Made by a program: the position numbers and the translations under genes
The notes under the pieces: generated by a model
Told to the model about the DNA's origin: nothing
The model's database searches: none
The model's input: only the letters and a program-made list of their open reading frames with translations
Assembly: GCF_002806995.1 (NCBI RefSeq)
Contig: NZ_NIHE01000002.1
Coordinates: 1-64,000 of the forward strand
Length of the DNA stretch: 64,000 nucleotides
Origin: Confluentibacter lentus
GTDB lineage: Bacteria > Bacteroidota > Bacteroidia > Flavobacteriales > Flavobacteriaceae
Direction: 5' to 3'
Shown here: piece after piece, positions 23,332 to 33,424 of the stretch
How the letters are laid out: every line of letters starts with the position of its first letter
How positions within the stretch are numbered: position 1 is the stretch's first letter

Positions 23332-23961
23332 CTATTTACTTAAATTTGATTCAATTCCTTCTAAAGCTCCTTCTAAAAACACTATTTGATTTGCATTTAA
23401 AATTTTATAAGTGTTTAATTCTGAGTTGGTTACAACCTCAGAGCTTTTTAAATTGCGCGATGACAAATATACATTATTATTTGACCCACCCAACACAAAG
23501 AGAGATTTTTTGTTTTCTATGTTTAGAGCCTTTAAAATAGCTGTAAAATTCTTAGTTTTTACTGTGTCAAAACTGAAGTCTTCCAATACTAAAATAGACT
23601 GCTCGCTAGCTTTAATACTTAATGCAGATTTACGTGCCAAACGCTTTACATTTTTATTAAGTTTGAAGCTGTAATTTCTTGGTCGAGGACCAAACATACG
23701 ACCACCACCAACAAAAACTCCAGATTTGATACTTCCTGCTCTAGCAGTACCTGTACCTTTTTGTTTTTTAATCTTGCGTGTACTTCCAGAAACTTCGGCT
23801 CTCTCTTTCGATTTGTGCGTTCCTTGTCTTTGGTTTGCTAAATATTGTTTAACATCCAAATAAACTGCATGATTATTAGGCTCTATAGCAAATACATCTT
23901 TAGAAAGGTCTGCCTTTCTACCTGTATCTTTTCCGTTTATATCTAAAACTGCTACTTTCAT
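23332..23961 (-). CDS. rplD: 50S ribosomal protein L4
   Basis: 209-residue tunnel protein. The long loop has KKQKGTGTARAGSIKSGVF and GGGRMFGPRPRNYSFKLNK. Its first base overlaps the last base of the rplC stop codon, so translation is coupled. In E. coli L4 represses the S10 operon; whether it does here is unknown. Confidence 0.98.
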   Translation of the reverse strand: MKVAVLDINGKDTGRKADLSKDVFAIEPNNHAVYLDVKQYLANQRQGTHKSKERAEVSGSTRKIKKQKGTGTARAGSIKSGVFVGGGRMFGPRPRNYSFKLNKNVKRLARKSALSIKASEQSILVLEDFSFDTVKTKNFTAILKALNIENKKSLFVLGGSNNNVYLSSRNLKSSEVVTNSELNTYKILNANQIVFLEGALEGIESNLSK

Positions 23962-24578
23962 TATTTTCTAATAATTACATAAGAATTTTTATGCCCAGGT
24001 ACACAACCTTTAACAACTAGTAGGTTCTTATCAGCAACCACTTTTAAAACTCTTAAATTTTCAACTTTTACAGAATCTCCACCCATTCTACCTGCCATAC
24101 GAATTCCTTTAAAAACTCTAGCAGGATACGAAGCAGCTCCAACAGAACCAGGGGCTCTTAAACGGTTATGTTGACCGTGAGTAGATTGACCTACACCACC
24201 AAAACCGTGACGTTTAACAACACCTTGAAATCCTTTTCCTTTTGATACACCAGAGATATCAACAAATTCACCTTCAGCAAAATGTTCAACTGTGATAGCA
24301 TCACCTAATTTGTACTCCGCATCAAAACCTTTAAACTCAACGATTTTGCGTTTTACAGAAGTCCCTGCTTTTTTAGCATGACCTAAGTCAGCTTTAGTAG
24401 CACTTTTTTCTGTCGCGTCATCGAAACCAAGCTGAATGGCTTTGTAGCCATCAACTTCTTCGGTTCTGACTTGGGTAACGATACATGGTCCAGCTTCGAT
24501 TACTGTACATGGAATGTTCTTTCCATTTTCATCGAAGATGCTGGTCATACCGATTTTTTTTCCAATTAACCCAGACAT
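23961..24578 (-). CDS. rplC: 50S ribosomal protein L3
   Basis: 205-residue protein reaching the peptidyl-transferase centre: [20 protein letters not shown], then the signature [20 protein letters not shown] and [15 protein letters not shown]. It overlaps rplD by one base. It is separated from rpsJ by an unusual 164-base gap holding a repeat and a hairpin. Confidence 0.98.
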   Translation of the reverse strand: MSGLIGKKIGMTSIFDENGKNIPCTVIEAGPCIVTQVRTEEVDGYKAIQLGFDDATEKSATKADLGHAKKAGTSVKRKIVEFKGFDAEYKLGDAITVEHFAEGEFVDISGVSKGKGFQGVVKRHGFGGVGQSTHGQHNRLRAPGSVGAASYPARVFKGIRMAGRMGGDSVKVENLRVLKVVADKNLLVVKGCVPGHKNSYVIIRK

Positions 24579-24612
24579 AATTATTATTTATTTGTTATTA
24601 CTATTTGTTATT

Positions 24613-24658
24613 AAAAATACAAGGTCGAAAAATACATTTCAACCTTGAATTGTATTTT
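24613..24658 (-). terminator. Possible attenuator hairpin upstream of rplC
   Basis: On the minus strand AAAATACA...AAGGT pairs with ACCTTGTATTTTT. The stem is 8 plus 5 bp with a bulge and ends in five T, about 35 bases before the rplC start codon. It resembles a weak terminator inside the S10 operon. Confidence 0.4.
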
Positions 24659-24716
24659 ACCGTTTTTCCTTCGCTCGCAGCTTAGGACATGTATTGAAAC
24701 TTTAGTTTCTTATCAT

Positions 24717-24741
24717 GAAATCCTGCCTTCGCAGGAATGAC
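24717..24741. repeat. Dispersed palindromic element between rpsJ and rplC
   Basis: The stem TCCTGC/GCAGGA with loop CTTC is followed by ATGAC. Two related copies lie at 48111-48135 and, inverted, at 63883-63907. The rpsJ stop codon lies 2 bases beyond this copy. Confidence 0.7.
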
Positions 24742-24742
24742 A

Positions 24743-25048
24743 CTATACTTTAATCTCTACTTCAACTCCACTTGGCAATTCAAGTTTCATTAAGGCATCA
24801 ATTGTTTTTGAAGACGAAGAGTAGATATCAAGTAATCTCTTGTATGAGCTTAATTGAAATTGCTCTCTTGCCTTTTTATTTACGTGCGGAGAACGCAATA
24901 CAGTGAAAATTTTCTTGTGTGTTGGTAATGGAATTGGTCCAGTTACAACAGCACCTGTACTTTTTACTGTTTTTACAATCTTATCAGCAGACTTGTCTAC
25001 TAAATTGTGATCGTAAGACTTTAATTTTATTCTGATTTTTTGACTCAT
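24743..25048 (-). CDS. rpsJ: 30S ribosomal protein S10
   Basis: 101-residue small-subunit head protein that also takes part in antitermination as NusE. It starts [20 protein letters not shown] and has [20 protein letters not shown]. It lies 11 bases after fusA, so the str and S10 genes form one transcription unit here, and it is followed by a 164-base gap. Confidence 0.98.
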   Translation of the reverse strand: MSQKIRIKLKSYDHNLVDKSADKIVKTVKSTGAVVTGPIPLPTHKKIFTVLRSPHVNKKAREQFQLSSYKRLLDIYSSSSKTIDALMKLELPSGVEVEIKV

Positions 25049-25059
25049 TTTCTTAAATT

Positions 25060-27186
25060 TTAAGCTTCAACGCCTTTTGCTGCTTTAATAACTGCCTCAG
25101 ATATATTTGAAGGAGTTTCAGCATAATGTGAAAATTCCATAGTTGATGTTGCACGACCAGATGATAATGTTCTTAATGTTGTTACATAACCAAACATTTC
25201 AGATAATGGCACAGTTGCTTTTACCGTTTTAGCTCCAGCTCTGTCTCCCATATCATTTACTTGTCCGCGACGTCTATTCAAATCGCCAACAATATCACCC
25301 ATGTTTTCTTCTGGAGTAATTACCTCTAGTTTCATAATTGGCTCCATGATTACAGCTTTTGCAGCTTTTGCAGCAGCTTTAAATCCTAATTTAGCAGCCA
25401 ATTCAAATGATAATGCATCAGAATCCACATCATGGTAAGATCCATCAAGCAACGTTACTTTCATAGCATCTACTTCATATCCAGCTAGCGGTCCATTTAC
25501 CATGGCAAGTCTGAATCCTTTCTCAATAGAAGGCACATATTCCTTAGGAACATTACCCCCTTTGATTTCAGAAATAAACTCTAAACCAGTTTTTCCTTCA
25601 TCTGCAGGTCCAAGCGTAAATACAATATCAGCAAATTTACCACGTCCACCAGATTGTTTTTTATAAACCTCTCTGTGTTGCGCAACTTTAGTAATGGCTT
25701 CTTTGTACTCAACTTGAGGAGCACCTTGGTTTACCTCAACTTTAAATTCACGACGTAAACGATCAACAATAATATCTAAGTGAAGCTCACCCATTCCAGA
25801 AATAATGGTTTGTCCAGAAGCCTCATCAGTTCTAACAGTAAATGTTGGATCTTCTTCAGCTAATTTAGCCAAAGACATACCTAATTTATCAACGTCAGCT
25901 TTTGTTTTAGGCTCAACTGCAATACCAATTACTGGATCAGGGAAATTCATACTTTCTAAAACAATTGGATGTTTTTCCGCAGAAAGCGTATCACCTGTTT
26001 TTATATCTTTAAATCCAACAGCCGCACCAATATCTCCTGCCTCAATAAAATCGATAGCATTTTGCTTATTAGCATGCATTTGATAAATTCTAGAAATACG
26101 TTCTTTATTACCTGAACGGTTATTCAATACATAAGAACCTGCATCTAAACGACCGGAATATGCACGGAAGAATGCTAAACGACCAACATAAGGATCAGTC
26201 GCAATTTTAAATGCTAATGCAGCGAATGGCTCATTAACACTAGGTTTACGGATTTCTTCTTTATCAGTATCAGGATTAACACCTATAATACCTTCCTTAT
26301 CCATTGGAGAAGGCAAGTAACGGCATACAGCATCTAACAAGAACTGTACTCCTTTATTTTTAAATGAAGAACCACAGATCATTGGGATGATTGACATATC
26401 CATCACAGCAGCTCTAAGTGCAGCATGCACTTCGTCTTCTGTAATAGAATCCTCATCCTCCATATATTTTTCAAGCAAATTTTCATCATAAGCAGCAACT
26501 TCTTCAATAAGTTTACCACGAAGTAATTTTGCTTCAGCTTTAAGATCTTCTGGAATTTCGATAACATCAAAAGTTGACCCTTGAGTTTCGTCATGCCAAA
26601 CAATAGCTCTGTTTTTAACTAAGTCTACAACACCTTTAAAATCTATTTCGTCACCAATGTTTAAAACGATTGGCACTGCATTAGATTTCAACATGTCTTT
26701 TACTTGTTGGCATACTTCCATAAAATTAGCACCTTGACGGTCCATTTTATTTACGAAGCCAATACGTGGCACTTTATAGTTATCAGCTAATCTCCAGTTA
26801 GTTTCAGATTGAGGCTCAACACCATCAACCGCACTAAATAAGAACACCAATCCATCAAGTACACGTAATGAACGGTTTACTTCAACCGTAAAATCAACGT
26901 GACCTGGGGTATCAATGATATTAAAATGGTAAGACATCGCATCAGGAGTTGGCTCACCATTTTCTTTTGGGAAAACCCACTCACAGGTTGTAGCAGCAGA
27001 TGTGATAGTAATACCACGTTCTTGCTCTTGCTCCATCCAGTCCATAGTCGCAGCACCATCATGTACTTCACCTATTTTATGAGAAACTCCTGTATAATAA
27101 AGAATACGTTCTGTAGTTGTGGTCTTACCAGCATCAATGTGTGCAGCAATACCTATATTTCTTGTATATTTTAAATCTCTTGCCAT
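25060..27186 (-). CDS. fusA: Elongation factor G
   Basis: GTPase that drives tRNA-mRNA translocation and ribosome recycling. It has 708 residues with the G domain motifs [15 protein letters not shown] (P-loop), [23 protein letters not shown] and NKMDRQGA, and domains II-V in normal order, with FSEM-type and AETPSNIS C-terminal regions. It is cotranscribed with rpsG (6 bases upstream) and rpsJ (11 bases downstream). No sign of a second, recycling-only copy here. Confidence 0.98.
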   Translation of the reverse strand: MARDLKYTRNIGIAAHIDAGKTTTTERILYYTGVSHKIGEVHDGAATMDWMEQEQERGITITSAATTCEWVFPKENGEPTPDAMSYHFNIIDTPGHVDFTVEVNRSLRVLDGLVFLFSAVDGVEPQSETNWRLADNYKVPRIGFVNKMDRQGANFMEVCQQVKDMLKSNAVPIVLNIGDEIDFKGVVDLVKNRAIVWHDETQGSTFDVIEIPEDLKAEAKLLRGKLIEEVAAYDENLLEKYMEDEDSITEDEVHAALRAAVMDMSIIPMICGSSFKNKGVQFLLDAVCRYLPSPMDKEGIIGVNPDTDKEEIRKPSVNEPFAALAFKIATDPYVGRLAFFRAYSGRLDAGSYVLNNRSGNKERISRIYQMHANKQNAIDFIEAGDIGAAVGFKDIKTGDTLSAEKHPIVLESMNFPDPVIGIAVEPKTKADVDKLGMSLAKLAEEDPTFTVRTDEASGQTIISGMGELHLDIIVDRLRREFKVEVNQGAPQVEYKEAITKVAQHREVYKKQSGGRGKFADIVFTLGPADEGKTGLEFISEIKGGNVPKEYVPSIEKGFRLAMVNGPLAGYEVDAMKVTLLDGSYHDVDSDALSFELAAKLGFKAAAKAAKAVIMEPIMKLEVITPEENMGDIVGDLNRRRGQVNDMGDRAGAKTVKATVPLSEMFGYVTTLRTLSSGRATSTMEFSHYAETPSNISEAVIKAAKGVEA

Positions 27187-27192
27187 GTCCTA

Positions 27193-27669
27193 TTAAAATC
27201 TAAAGTGAGAGAATGCTTTATTAGCTTCTGCCATTTTATGAGTGTCTACTCTTTTCTTAACAGCAGCTCCTTCTTCTTTAGCCGCAGCTAAAATTTCTGA
27301 AGCTAAACGCTGTGACATAGATTTCTCGTTTCTTTTACGTGAATAACTGATAAGCCATTTCATTGCAGTTGAAACTTTACGGTCTGGTCTAATTTGCATT
27401 GGTATTTGAAATGTAGCACCACCAACACGACGACTACGTACTTCTACGTGAGGCATTACGTTTGATAAAGCATCTTTCCAAGTATCTAACGCTGTTTTCT
27501 CTGCATCTCCTTTTTTAGCTTCTACAATGTCAATGGCATCGTAAAACACTTTGAAAGCAACAGATTTCTTACCATCCCACATCATCATGTTAACGAAACG
27601 TGTCACTAACTGATCATTAAATCGCGGATCTGGTAAAAGCGGTCTTTTTTTCGCTTGTCTTTTTCTCAT
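27193..27669 (-). CDS. rpsG: 30S ribosomal protein S7
   Basis: 158-residue head protein nucleating assembly of the 16S 3' domain: MRKRQAKKRPLLPDPRFNDQ and the signature SRRVGGATFQIPMQIRPDR. It lies 22 bases after rpsL. Confidence 0.98.
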   Translation of the reverse strand: MRKRQAKKRPLLPDPRFNDQLVTRFVNMMMWDGKKSVAFKVFYDAIDIVEAKKGDAEKTALDTWKDALSNVMPHVEVRSRRVGGATFQIPMQIRPDRKVSTAMKWLISYSRKRNEKSMSQRLASEILAAAKEEGAAVKKRVDTHKMAEANKAFSHFRF

Positions 27670-27691
27670 GTCTTCTTCTTAAAAGTTTTAA

Positions 27692-28105
27692 TTACTTTTT
27701 CTTACCTTTTGTTGGAGCCGCAGCTACTTGTCCTGGTTTAGGACGTTTAGCTCCATACTTAGACCTACGTTGTGTTCTACCTGCAACACCAGCGGTGTCT
27801 AAAGCGCCACGAACGATATGATACCTAACTCCAGGTAAGTCTTTTACTCTTCCACCTCTAACCAATACTATCGAGTGCTCTTGTAGATTGTGTCCTTCAC
27901 CTGGGATGTATGCATTTACCTCATTACCATTTGTTAACCTTACCCTTGCTACTTTACGCATTGCAGAGTTAGGTTTTTTAGGTGTTGTAGTGTAAACACG
28001 CGTACAAACCCCACGTCTTTGTGGACACGAATCTAAAGCAGCCGATTTACTCTTCTTGGTTATTTTGGCTCTTCCTATTCGTACTAATTGTGAAATTGTT
28101 GGCAT
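27692..28105 (-). CDS. rpsL: 30S ribosomal protein S12
   Basis: 137-residue decoding-centre protein; site of streptomycin-resistance mutations in other bacteria. [32 protein letters not shown] and the loop [20 protein letters not shown] with [13 protein letters not shown] are intact. First gene of the roughly 17-kb ribosomal supercluster, downstream of a strong promoter. Confidence 0.98.
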   Translation of the reverse strand: MPTISQLVRIGRAKITKKSKSAALDSCPQRRGVCTRVYTTTPKKPNSAMRKVARVRLTNGNEVNAYIPGEGHNLQEHSIVLVRGGRVKDLPGVRYHIVRGALDTAGVAGRTQRRSKYGAKRPKPGQVAAAPTKGKKK

Positions 28106-28148
28106 ATATATTCTATATAAATTTTAAAATCCTCAGTTAAGAGGGCTG

Positions 28149-28179
28149 CAAAGGTAAAAATAAAAATGTATTATTCAAA
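28149..28179 (-). promoter_or_regulatory. Promoter of the str-S10-spc-alpha supercluster
   Basis: On the minus strand TTTG (28179-28176), exactly 19 bases, then TACCTTTG (28156-28149), a full match to the Bacteroidota consensus TTTG-N19-TAnnTTTG. The -7 box lies 43 bases before the rpsL start codon. Confidence 0.78.
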
Positions 28180-28284
28180 TGTTAAAAGATTAATTTTCAA
28201 TAGATTTTAAAAATAATAATCTTCTCTATATTATAAGTGTTGTTTTTCTTTTAGATTTACATATTAATACATCTGATTTCTACC

Positions 28285-29976
28285 GTGAAGAGAATCCGCT
28301 TATTACTCCTTATTATATATATACTTTTTTCTTCGGAAGTTTTTAGCCAAAATTTAAAACTAAACATTGAGGGAGATTCAGATATTGAAAATCAAGTGAT
28401 TGATTCCTTAAATTATTTAAAAACACATACAGATTATCAATCCATATCATCTGAACTGGATTCCATTCAAAAAACACTCTTAAAGCTTGGTTATATTGAA
28501 AACAAATTAGGCAATGTAACCAAGATAAACGATTCCTCATTCTTAGCTGAAATTCACTTAAAAAAAAGGTATCACACAATATTTATATATTATGATAAAA
28601 ATTTACTGGAGAAGCCTTTACTTAACTTGGTTTCTAAACGTGTAAATGATTCTTGCTTTATTTTACCATTAAAAGATGTTGAAGACAAATTAAATATTAT
28701 TAATTCTCAAATTATATCGGCCGGGTTACCTTTTTCAAAATTGAAATTATCAGATATTGAAGTCTGGGATAATAACTTAAAAGCCCACTTGGTAATTGAA
28801 TCTGATTCAGAAAAAAGAATCATTAACAATATCATTATTAAAGGATATGAAAAATTCCCTTTATCTTACTTAAAGCATTACTTAAAAATTAAGCGCAATC
28901 AAATTTTCGATCTCAATAAAATTAAAAGCAAAACTGAACAACTCAATGATTTAAGATTTGCTAATCAAATTAAATCGCCCGAAGTCTTATTTTCTAAAGA
29001 TTCAACCACCTTATATATATATGTAGAAAAGTCTAAAGGTAATTCGTTTGATGGTTTTTTAGGATTCGGCAACAACGAAGACACCAATAAATTACAATTT
29101 GATGGCTATTTAAATTTAAATTTAACCAATAACCTAAACTACGGAGAATCTTTTAGGCTCATGTATAAAAGTGACGAAAATGACCAGAAAACATTTCAAA
29201 GCGAATTAACGCTTCCGTATATTTTTTCCTCCCCAGTGGGTTTAGATTTACAATTATATATTTTTAGGAGAGATTCATCATTTACAACCGTAAACCAATT
29301 TGCAAAATTACATTATCAAATAAATTCAAAACATAAAATTTATGCTGGTATTGCATCTACACAATCAAACAATTTATTGAATGGTAGCACTTCAAACTTC
29401 ATCACAGATTTTGATTCGAGTTTTTTCACATCAGCTTATGGATATATTAATCCACAATCTTACAACTTATTATTCCCAATAAATACTTACTTTTACTTTG
29501 AAACAAATTTTGGAAAAAGAAAAACGATTTCATTATCAGAAAAACAAACACAAGTAAGCCTAAATAGTTTTAAGATTTTTAATTTCAATAATAGAAATAG
29601 TGTTTTTATAAAAATTGACAGCAAAACATTAATTTCTGATACTTATTTTGAAAATGAATTATTAAGATTTGGAGGCATTAACTCCATAAGAGGTTTCGAA
29701 GAAAATAGTTTATTGGCAGCTTCTTATGGCGTTTTAAATTCCGAATATAGATTTCAACTTAATAACACCATATATATCCACACTATTACAGATCTCGCCT
29801 ATTTTGAAAATAAAATAACGAATGCCAAAGAGAAACTAATTGGGTATGGTTTTGGTTTTGGAATTCTAACAAATTCTGGCTTATTAAAACTTAATTATGC
29901 CAATGGCAAAAGCGAAAATCAGAAATTTAAATTATCCAATTCCAAAATACACATCAGTCTTACGGCTAATTTTTAA
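28285..29976 (+). CDS. Omp85-superfamily outer-membrane protein (TamA/BamA-like)
   Basis: 563 residues from a GTG start, with a signal peptide ending near SSEVFSQ. The N-terminal half looks like POTRA domains (for example NIIIKGYEKFPLSYLKHYLKI, then QIFDLNKIKSKTEQLNDLRF). The C-terminal half is a beta-barrel with the diagnostic loop-6 motif in RFGGINSIRGFEE and ends in an aromatic residue (TANF). Family members fold or export proteins across the outer membrane, but the client here is unknown. It is shorter than BamA (about 800), so it is an accessory member. It is divergent from the ribosomal operon and 94 bases upstream of the SusC gene. Confidence 0.75.
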   Translation: MKRIRLLLLIIYILFSSEVFSQNLKLNIEGDSDIENQVIDSLNYLKTHTDYQSISSELDSIQKTLLKLGYIENKLGNVTKINDSSFLAEIHLKKRYHTIFIYYDKNLLEKPLLNLVSKRVNDSCFILPLKDVEDKLNIINSQIISAGLPFSKLKLSDIEVWDNNLKAHLVIESDSEKRIINNIIIKGYEKFPLSYLKHYLKIKRNQIFDLNKIKSKTEQLNDLRFANQIKSPEVLFSKDSTTLYIYVEKSKGNSFDGFLGFGNNEDTNKLQFDGYLNLNLTNNLNYGESFRLMYKSDENDQKTFQSELTLPYIFSSPVGLDLQLYIFRRDSSFTTVNQFAKLHYQINSKHKIYAGIASTQSNNLLNGSTSNFITDFDSSFFTSAYGYINPQSYNLLFPINTYFYFETNFGKRKTISLSEKQTQVSLNSFKIFNFNNRNSVFIKIDSKTLISDTYFENELLRFGGINSIRGFEENSLLAASYGVLNSEYRFQLNNTIYIHTITDLAYFENKITNAKEKLIGYGFGFGILTNSGLLKLNYANGKSENQKFKLSNSKIHISLTANF

Positions 29977-30094
29977 GATTAACATTATTGAATTCTCAGT
30001 GATTTTTAAAAAACCTTGAAAATTTAACTCCAAAATATTGTTTTATTAACTTTATTTTAAGATTTTTGACATGACTAATTCAAATATTTATAAA

Positions 30095-33000
30095 ATGAAA
30101 ACAAAGTTTAGTGGAATTCTAACGCTATTACTAGCGTTTGTCGTGCAACTAACGTTCGCACAAGAAAAGACAGTCTCAGGAACAGTAATTGATGGTAGTG
30201 GTTTACCAATTCCTGGAGCAACCGTCTTAGTAAAAGGTACTTCTACTGGTACTTCATCTGATTTCGATGGTAATTATTCAATTAGAGCTAACCAAGGAGC
30301 TACTTTGGTGTTTAGCTTTGTTGGTTATGTTACCAAAGAGGTTGCTGTTGGTACATCTAACACGATCAATGTATCGCTTAATGAAGACGTGCAAGCTCTG
30401 GAAGAAGTGTTAATTGTAGGTTATGGTACCTCAACAAAAAAATCATACGCTGGTACTGCGGCAACTATTAGTGCAGAAAACCTAGAAGCCAAATCATTTT
30501 CTAACGTTACTCAAGCGTTGGCTGGTGAAGTAGCAGGTGTTACTGTTATAAACACTTCCGGACAACCTGGAACTGTGGCTACGGTGCGCGTAAGGGGTTA
30601 TGGTTCGCCATTAGGGAACCGTTCACCTTTATATGTAGTGGATGGGATTCCTCTTGCGGGAAATTTTGAGTTAAACTCCATAAACCCTGCAGATATTAAA
30701 AGTACAACTGTGCTTAAAGATGCTACAGCAACTGCCATTTATGGTTCTAGAGGTGCTAATGGTGTTGTTTTATTAACAACTAAAAGCGGTTCTTCTGCTG
30801 AGGCTGGCTACATTGAAGTTGATGTAAAAACAGGTGTGAATACTCAAATTATACCTAGGTATCAAGTTGTTTCCTCTCCTGAAGAATATATTGGTTATGT
30901 TTGGGAAGGTATTTATAATAGAGGTGTTGTAACAGGTCAGGCCAACCCAATAGATTATGCCAATAATAGACTTTTAGGTGATAATGGTATTGGTGCTGGT
31001 TATAATATGTGGAACGCAGCTACAGGCGCAGCTTTAATTGACCCAGTTACAAGAACGGTTAGAACTGGTGTGAGTAGATTGTTTACCCCAGAAAAATACG
31101 CTGATTTAGCTTTTGGAACTGGTTTTAGAACGGAAACGAATCTTAGAATGGGTGGTGGTTCGGAAAAATCCAAATATTTTGTTTCATTAGGATATCTTGA
31201 TGATAAAGGTTATTCTATTAATTCAGATTACAAAAGATATACTGCTAGATTAAATTTAAACTCTGATGTTAAAGATTGGTTAGAATTAAGCGCGAATTTT
31301 GCTTATGCTTATTCTGAAAGCACAAATAATGGACAAATTGATGGTGCTGAGAATCTTTTTGAATTTGCTGATAAAATGGCCCCTATTTATCCTGTTTATG
31401 CCAGATACCCAAATTCAGGTGAGTTAATTGCCGATCCAATTTATGGTGGTTTTCAATACGACTATGGCTCTCCAACAGGTGGAACAACTCCCGACCCTTC
31501 TAGGGCATTCACAAGAAACCGACCAAACGCCAATCTTCTTAACCCAATTGGTTCTGCTTTGTTGGATTTTGATGGTAGGCAAACCAATGCCATAAATGGT
31601 AATTTATCAGCTAACATCAAATTAACAGATTTTTTAACTCTTGAGAATACTTTTGGTGGTCAATATTCTTTCTTAAGAAGAAATAATGCAAGTAATCATG
31701 TTTATGGTACAGGTGCTAATACCAATGGAAATATTACTGTTACCGATCAAGTAAGATGGACACAAACCTTTTTACAATTATTACGATTTAACAAATCATT
31801 TGGACTACACACCATCGAAGCGTTAGCCGCCCATGAAACATTTGAGCAAAGTTTTATACAATCAAGAGCATTTAAACAAAATGTCATATTACCTGGGGTT
31901 TATAGATTGAATAATTATCTAGAAAGTTCAAGTCCACCTGACGGTTATGAAGATGGTTCTGGTTTAGAGTCTTATTTTGGGCAAGTAAACTATAGTTATG
32001 CAGATAAGTACTACCTAACAGGTTCAATTAGAACCGATGGTTCTTCACGTTTTGTTGATGACCAATGGGGTGTTTTTGGATCGGTTGGTGCTGCTTGGGT
32101 TGTTAGTGAAGAGGACTTCATGGCAGATAGCTTTATCTCATATTTAAAGGCCAAAGCATCGTATGGTATAACAGGTGATCAACAAGGAGTTTCTACAGTT
32201 TTAGGGTTTGACACCTTTAATGCTAATTTTGTTGGTGGGGCATTAGCAATCGATTTGCGTAATACTGGTGCTGCTGGATTAACCTGGGAAACCTCAAAAA
32301 TGTTTCAAGCCGGTTTGGAAATGAGTTTAGGTAATTATTTAGATGTCAATATTGACTATTATAGAAAAAACACTGATAATTTATTCTTTCAACAAAGAAG
32401 AGGACCTTCTGCTGGTATAGCTACTATAACAGTTAATGATGGTGTAGTTTTAAATTCTGGTTTAGAATTTGATTTGACTGGACACATTATTAATAAAGAA
32501 GACTTTAAATTGGATATATCTATGAATGGTGAAATCCTATCAAACAAGATGCTTGAAATGCCTCTAGATCCATCTAATGGCTTGCCTAAAATTATTGATT
32601 CTGGTTCAAGTACAGATGCTGCTTTTTATGCATATGCTGAAGGCAAATCAATATTTGATATCTGGATGAGGGAATGGGCTGGTGTTGACCCTGCTGATGG
32701 TCGTCCAATGTGGTACCAATATTATGATGATGTCAATAATAATAATACATTAGATTCTGGTGAAGGCACGTTTTTCATAGATAATGGAAATAATGGAAAT
32801 GCCAATCTTTCAGGATCATTGTTTGAATACCAACAACGAGCCTCTAATACTAACATCAAGAAAACTGTAACTAAAACATATGCTAATGCAACACAAACAT
32901 ATATAAACAAATCGTTTATACCCGATTTAAGGGGTGCTTTTAGAATTTCAGGCCAAATAAAAAACTTTGATTTCTCTACCCAATTCACTTACAGTATTGG

Positions 33001-33412
33001 GGGCTATGCTTACGATGCACAATATGCTGAATTAATGAGTGATCGTTTTGGTGCTGCTGGTAATAATTACCACAAAGATATTGCTAACAGGTGGCAACAA
33101 CCTGGTGATGTGACTAATGTTCCTTTACTATCAGATAATGCTGTTATAAACTCAACATCTACCTCAACACGATTCATAACAAGTACAGACTTTATAGCGC
33201 TTAACAATGCTAGAATAGGGTATACTCTCCCTAGCAAATTTGCTTCTAGAGCTGGACTTAACTCCGTTAACCTTTGGGTTTCTGGTGACAATCTTTTTAT
33301 TAACAGTGTTAGAAAAGGATTTAACCCCACTGTTACAGAAGTAGGAAATTCAGCTCGTCAAATTTATGCTCCTGCAACTACAATTACTCTAGGGGCACGA
33401 GTTAAGTTTTAA
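30095..33412 (+). CDS. SusC/RagA-type TonB-dependent outer-membrane transporter
   Basis: Imports oligosaccharides or peptides together with its SusD lid. The likely start is the ATG at 30095 (MKTKFSG...), giving 1105 residues; an ATG at 30071 would add eight residues before the signal peptide. Order: signal ending VQLTFAQ, carboxypeptidase-regulatory-like domain (VSGTVIDGSGLPIPGATVLVKG, about 25-105), plug with EEVLIVGYGTSTKKS, the RagA/SusC signature VDGIPL and GANGVVLLTTK, then the beta-barrel ending in GARVKF. No N-terminal STN domain, so no anti-sigma signalling is expected. A SusD gene follows at 12 bases. The substrate cannot be read from the sequence. Confidence 0.95.
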   Translation: MKTKFSGILTLLLAFVVQLTFAQEKTVSGTVIDGSGLPIPGATVLVKGTSTGTSSDFDGNYSIRANQGATLVFSFVGYVTKEVAVGTSNTINVSLNEDVQALEEVLIVGYGTSTKKSYAGTAATISAENLEAKSFSNVTQALAGEVAGVTVINTSGQPGTVATVRVRGYGSPLGNRSPLYVVDGIPLAGNFELNSINPADIKSTTVLKDATATAIYGSRGANGVVLLTTKSGSSAEAGYIEVDVKTGVNTQIIPRYQVVSSPEEYIGYVWEGIYNRGVVTGQANPIDYANNRLLGDNGIGAGYNMWNAATGAALIDPVTRTVRTGVSRLFTPEKYADLAFGTGFRTETNLRMGGGSEKSKYFVSLGYLDDKGYSINSDYKRYTARLNLNSDVKDWLELSANFAYAYSESTNNGQIDGAENLFEFADKMAPIYPVYARYPNSGELIADPIYGGFQYDYGSPTGGTTPDPSRAFTRNRPNANLLNPIGSALLDFDGRQTNAINGNLSANIKLTDFLTLENTFGGQYSFLRRNNASNHVYGTGANTNGNITVTDQVRWTQTFLQLLRFNKSFGLHTIEALAAHETFEQSFIQSRAFKQNVILPGVYRLNNYLESSSPPDGYEDGSGLESYFGQVNYSYADKYYLTGSIRTDGSSRFVDDQWGVFGSVGAAWVVSEEDFMADSFISYLKAKASYGITGDQQGVSTVLGFDTFNANFVGGALAIDLRNTGAAGLTWETSKMFQAGLEMSLGNYLDVNIDYYRKNTDNLFFQQRRGPSAGIATITVNDGVVLNSGLEFDLTGHIINKEDFKLDISMNGEILSNKMLEMPLDPSNGLPKIIDSGSSTDAAFYAYAEGKSIFDIWMREWAGVDPADGRPMWYQYYDDVNNNNTLDSGEGTFFIDNGNNGNANLSGSLFEYQQRASNTNIKKTVTKTYANATQTYINKSFIPDLRGAFRISGQIKNFDFSTQFTYSIGGYAYDAQYAELMSDRFGAAGNNYHKDIANRWQQPGDVTNVPLLSDNAVINSTSTSTRFITSTDFIALNNARIGYTLPSKFASRAGLNSVNLWVSGDNLFINSVRKGFNPTVTEVGNSARQIYAPATTITLGARVKF

Positions 33413-33424
33413 ATTAAAAAAAAT

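Noticed and set aside
24579-24742. A small gene in the rpsJ-rplC gap
   Set aside because: No start-to-stop frame of convincing length or ribosomal-protein motif is seen; the gap holds a repeat and a hairpin.
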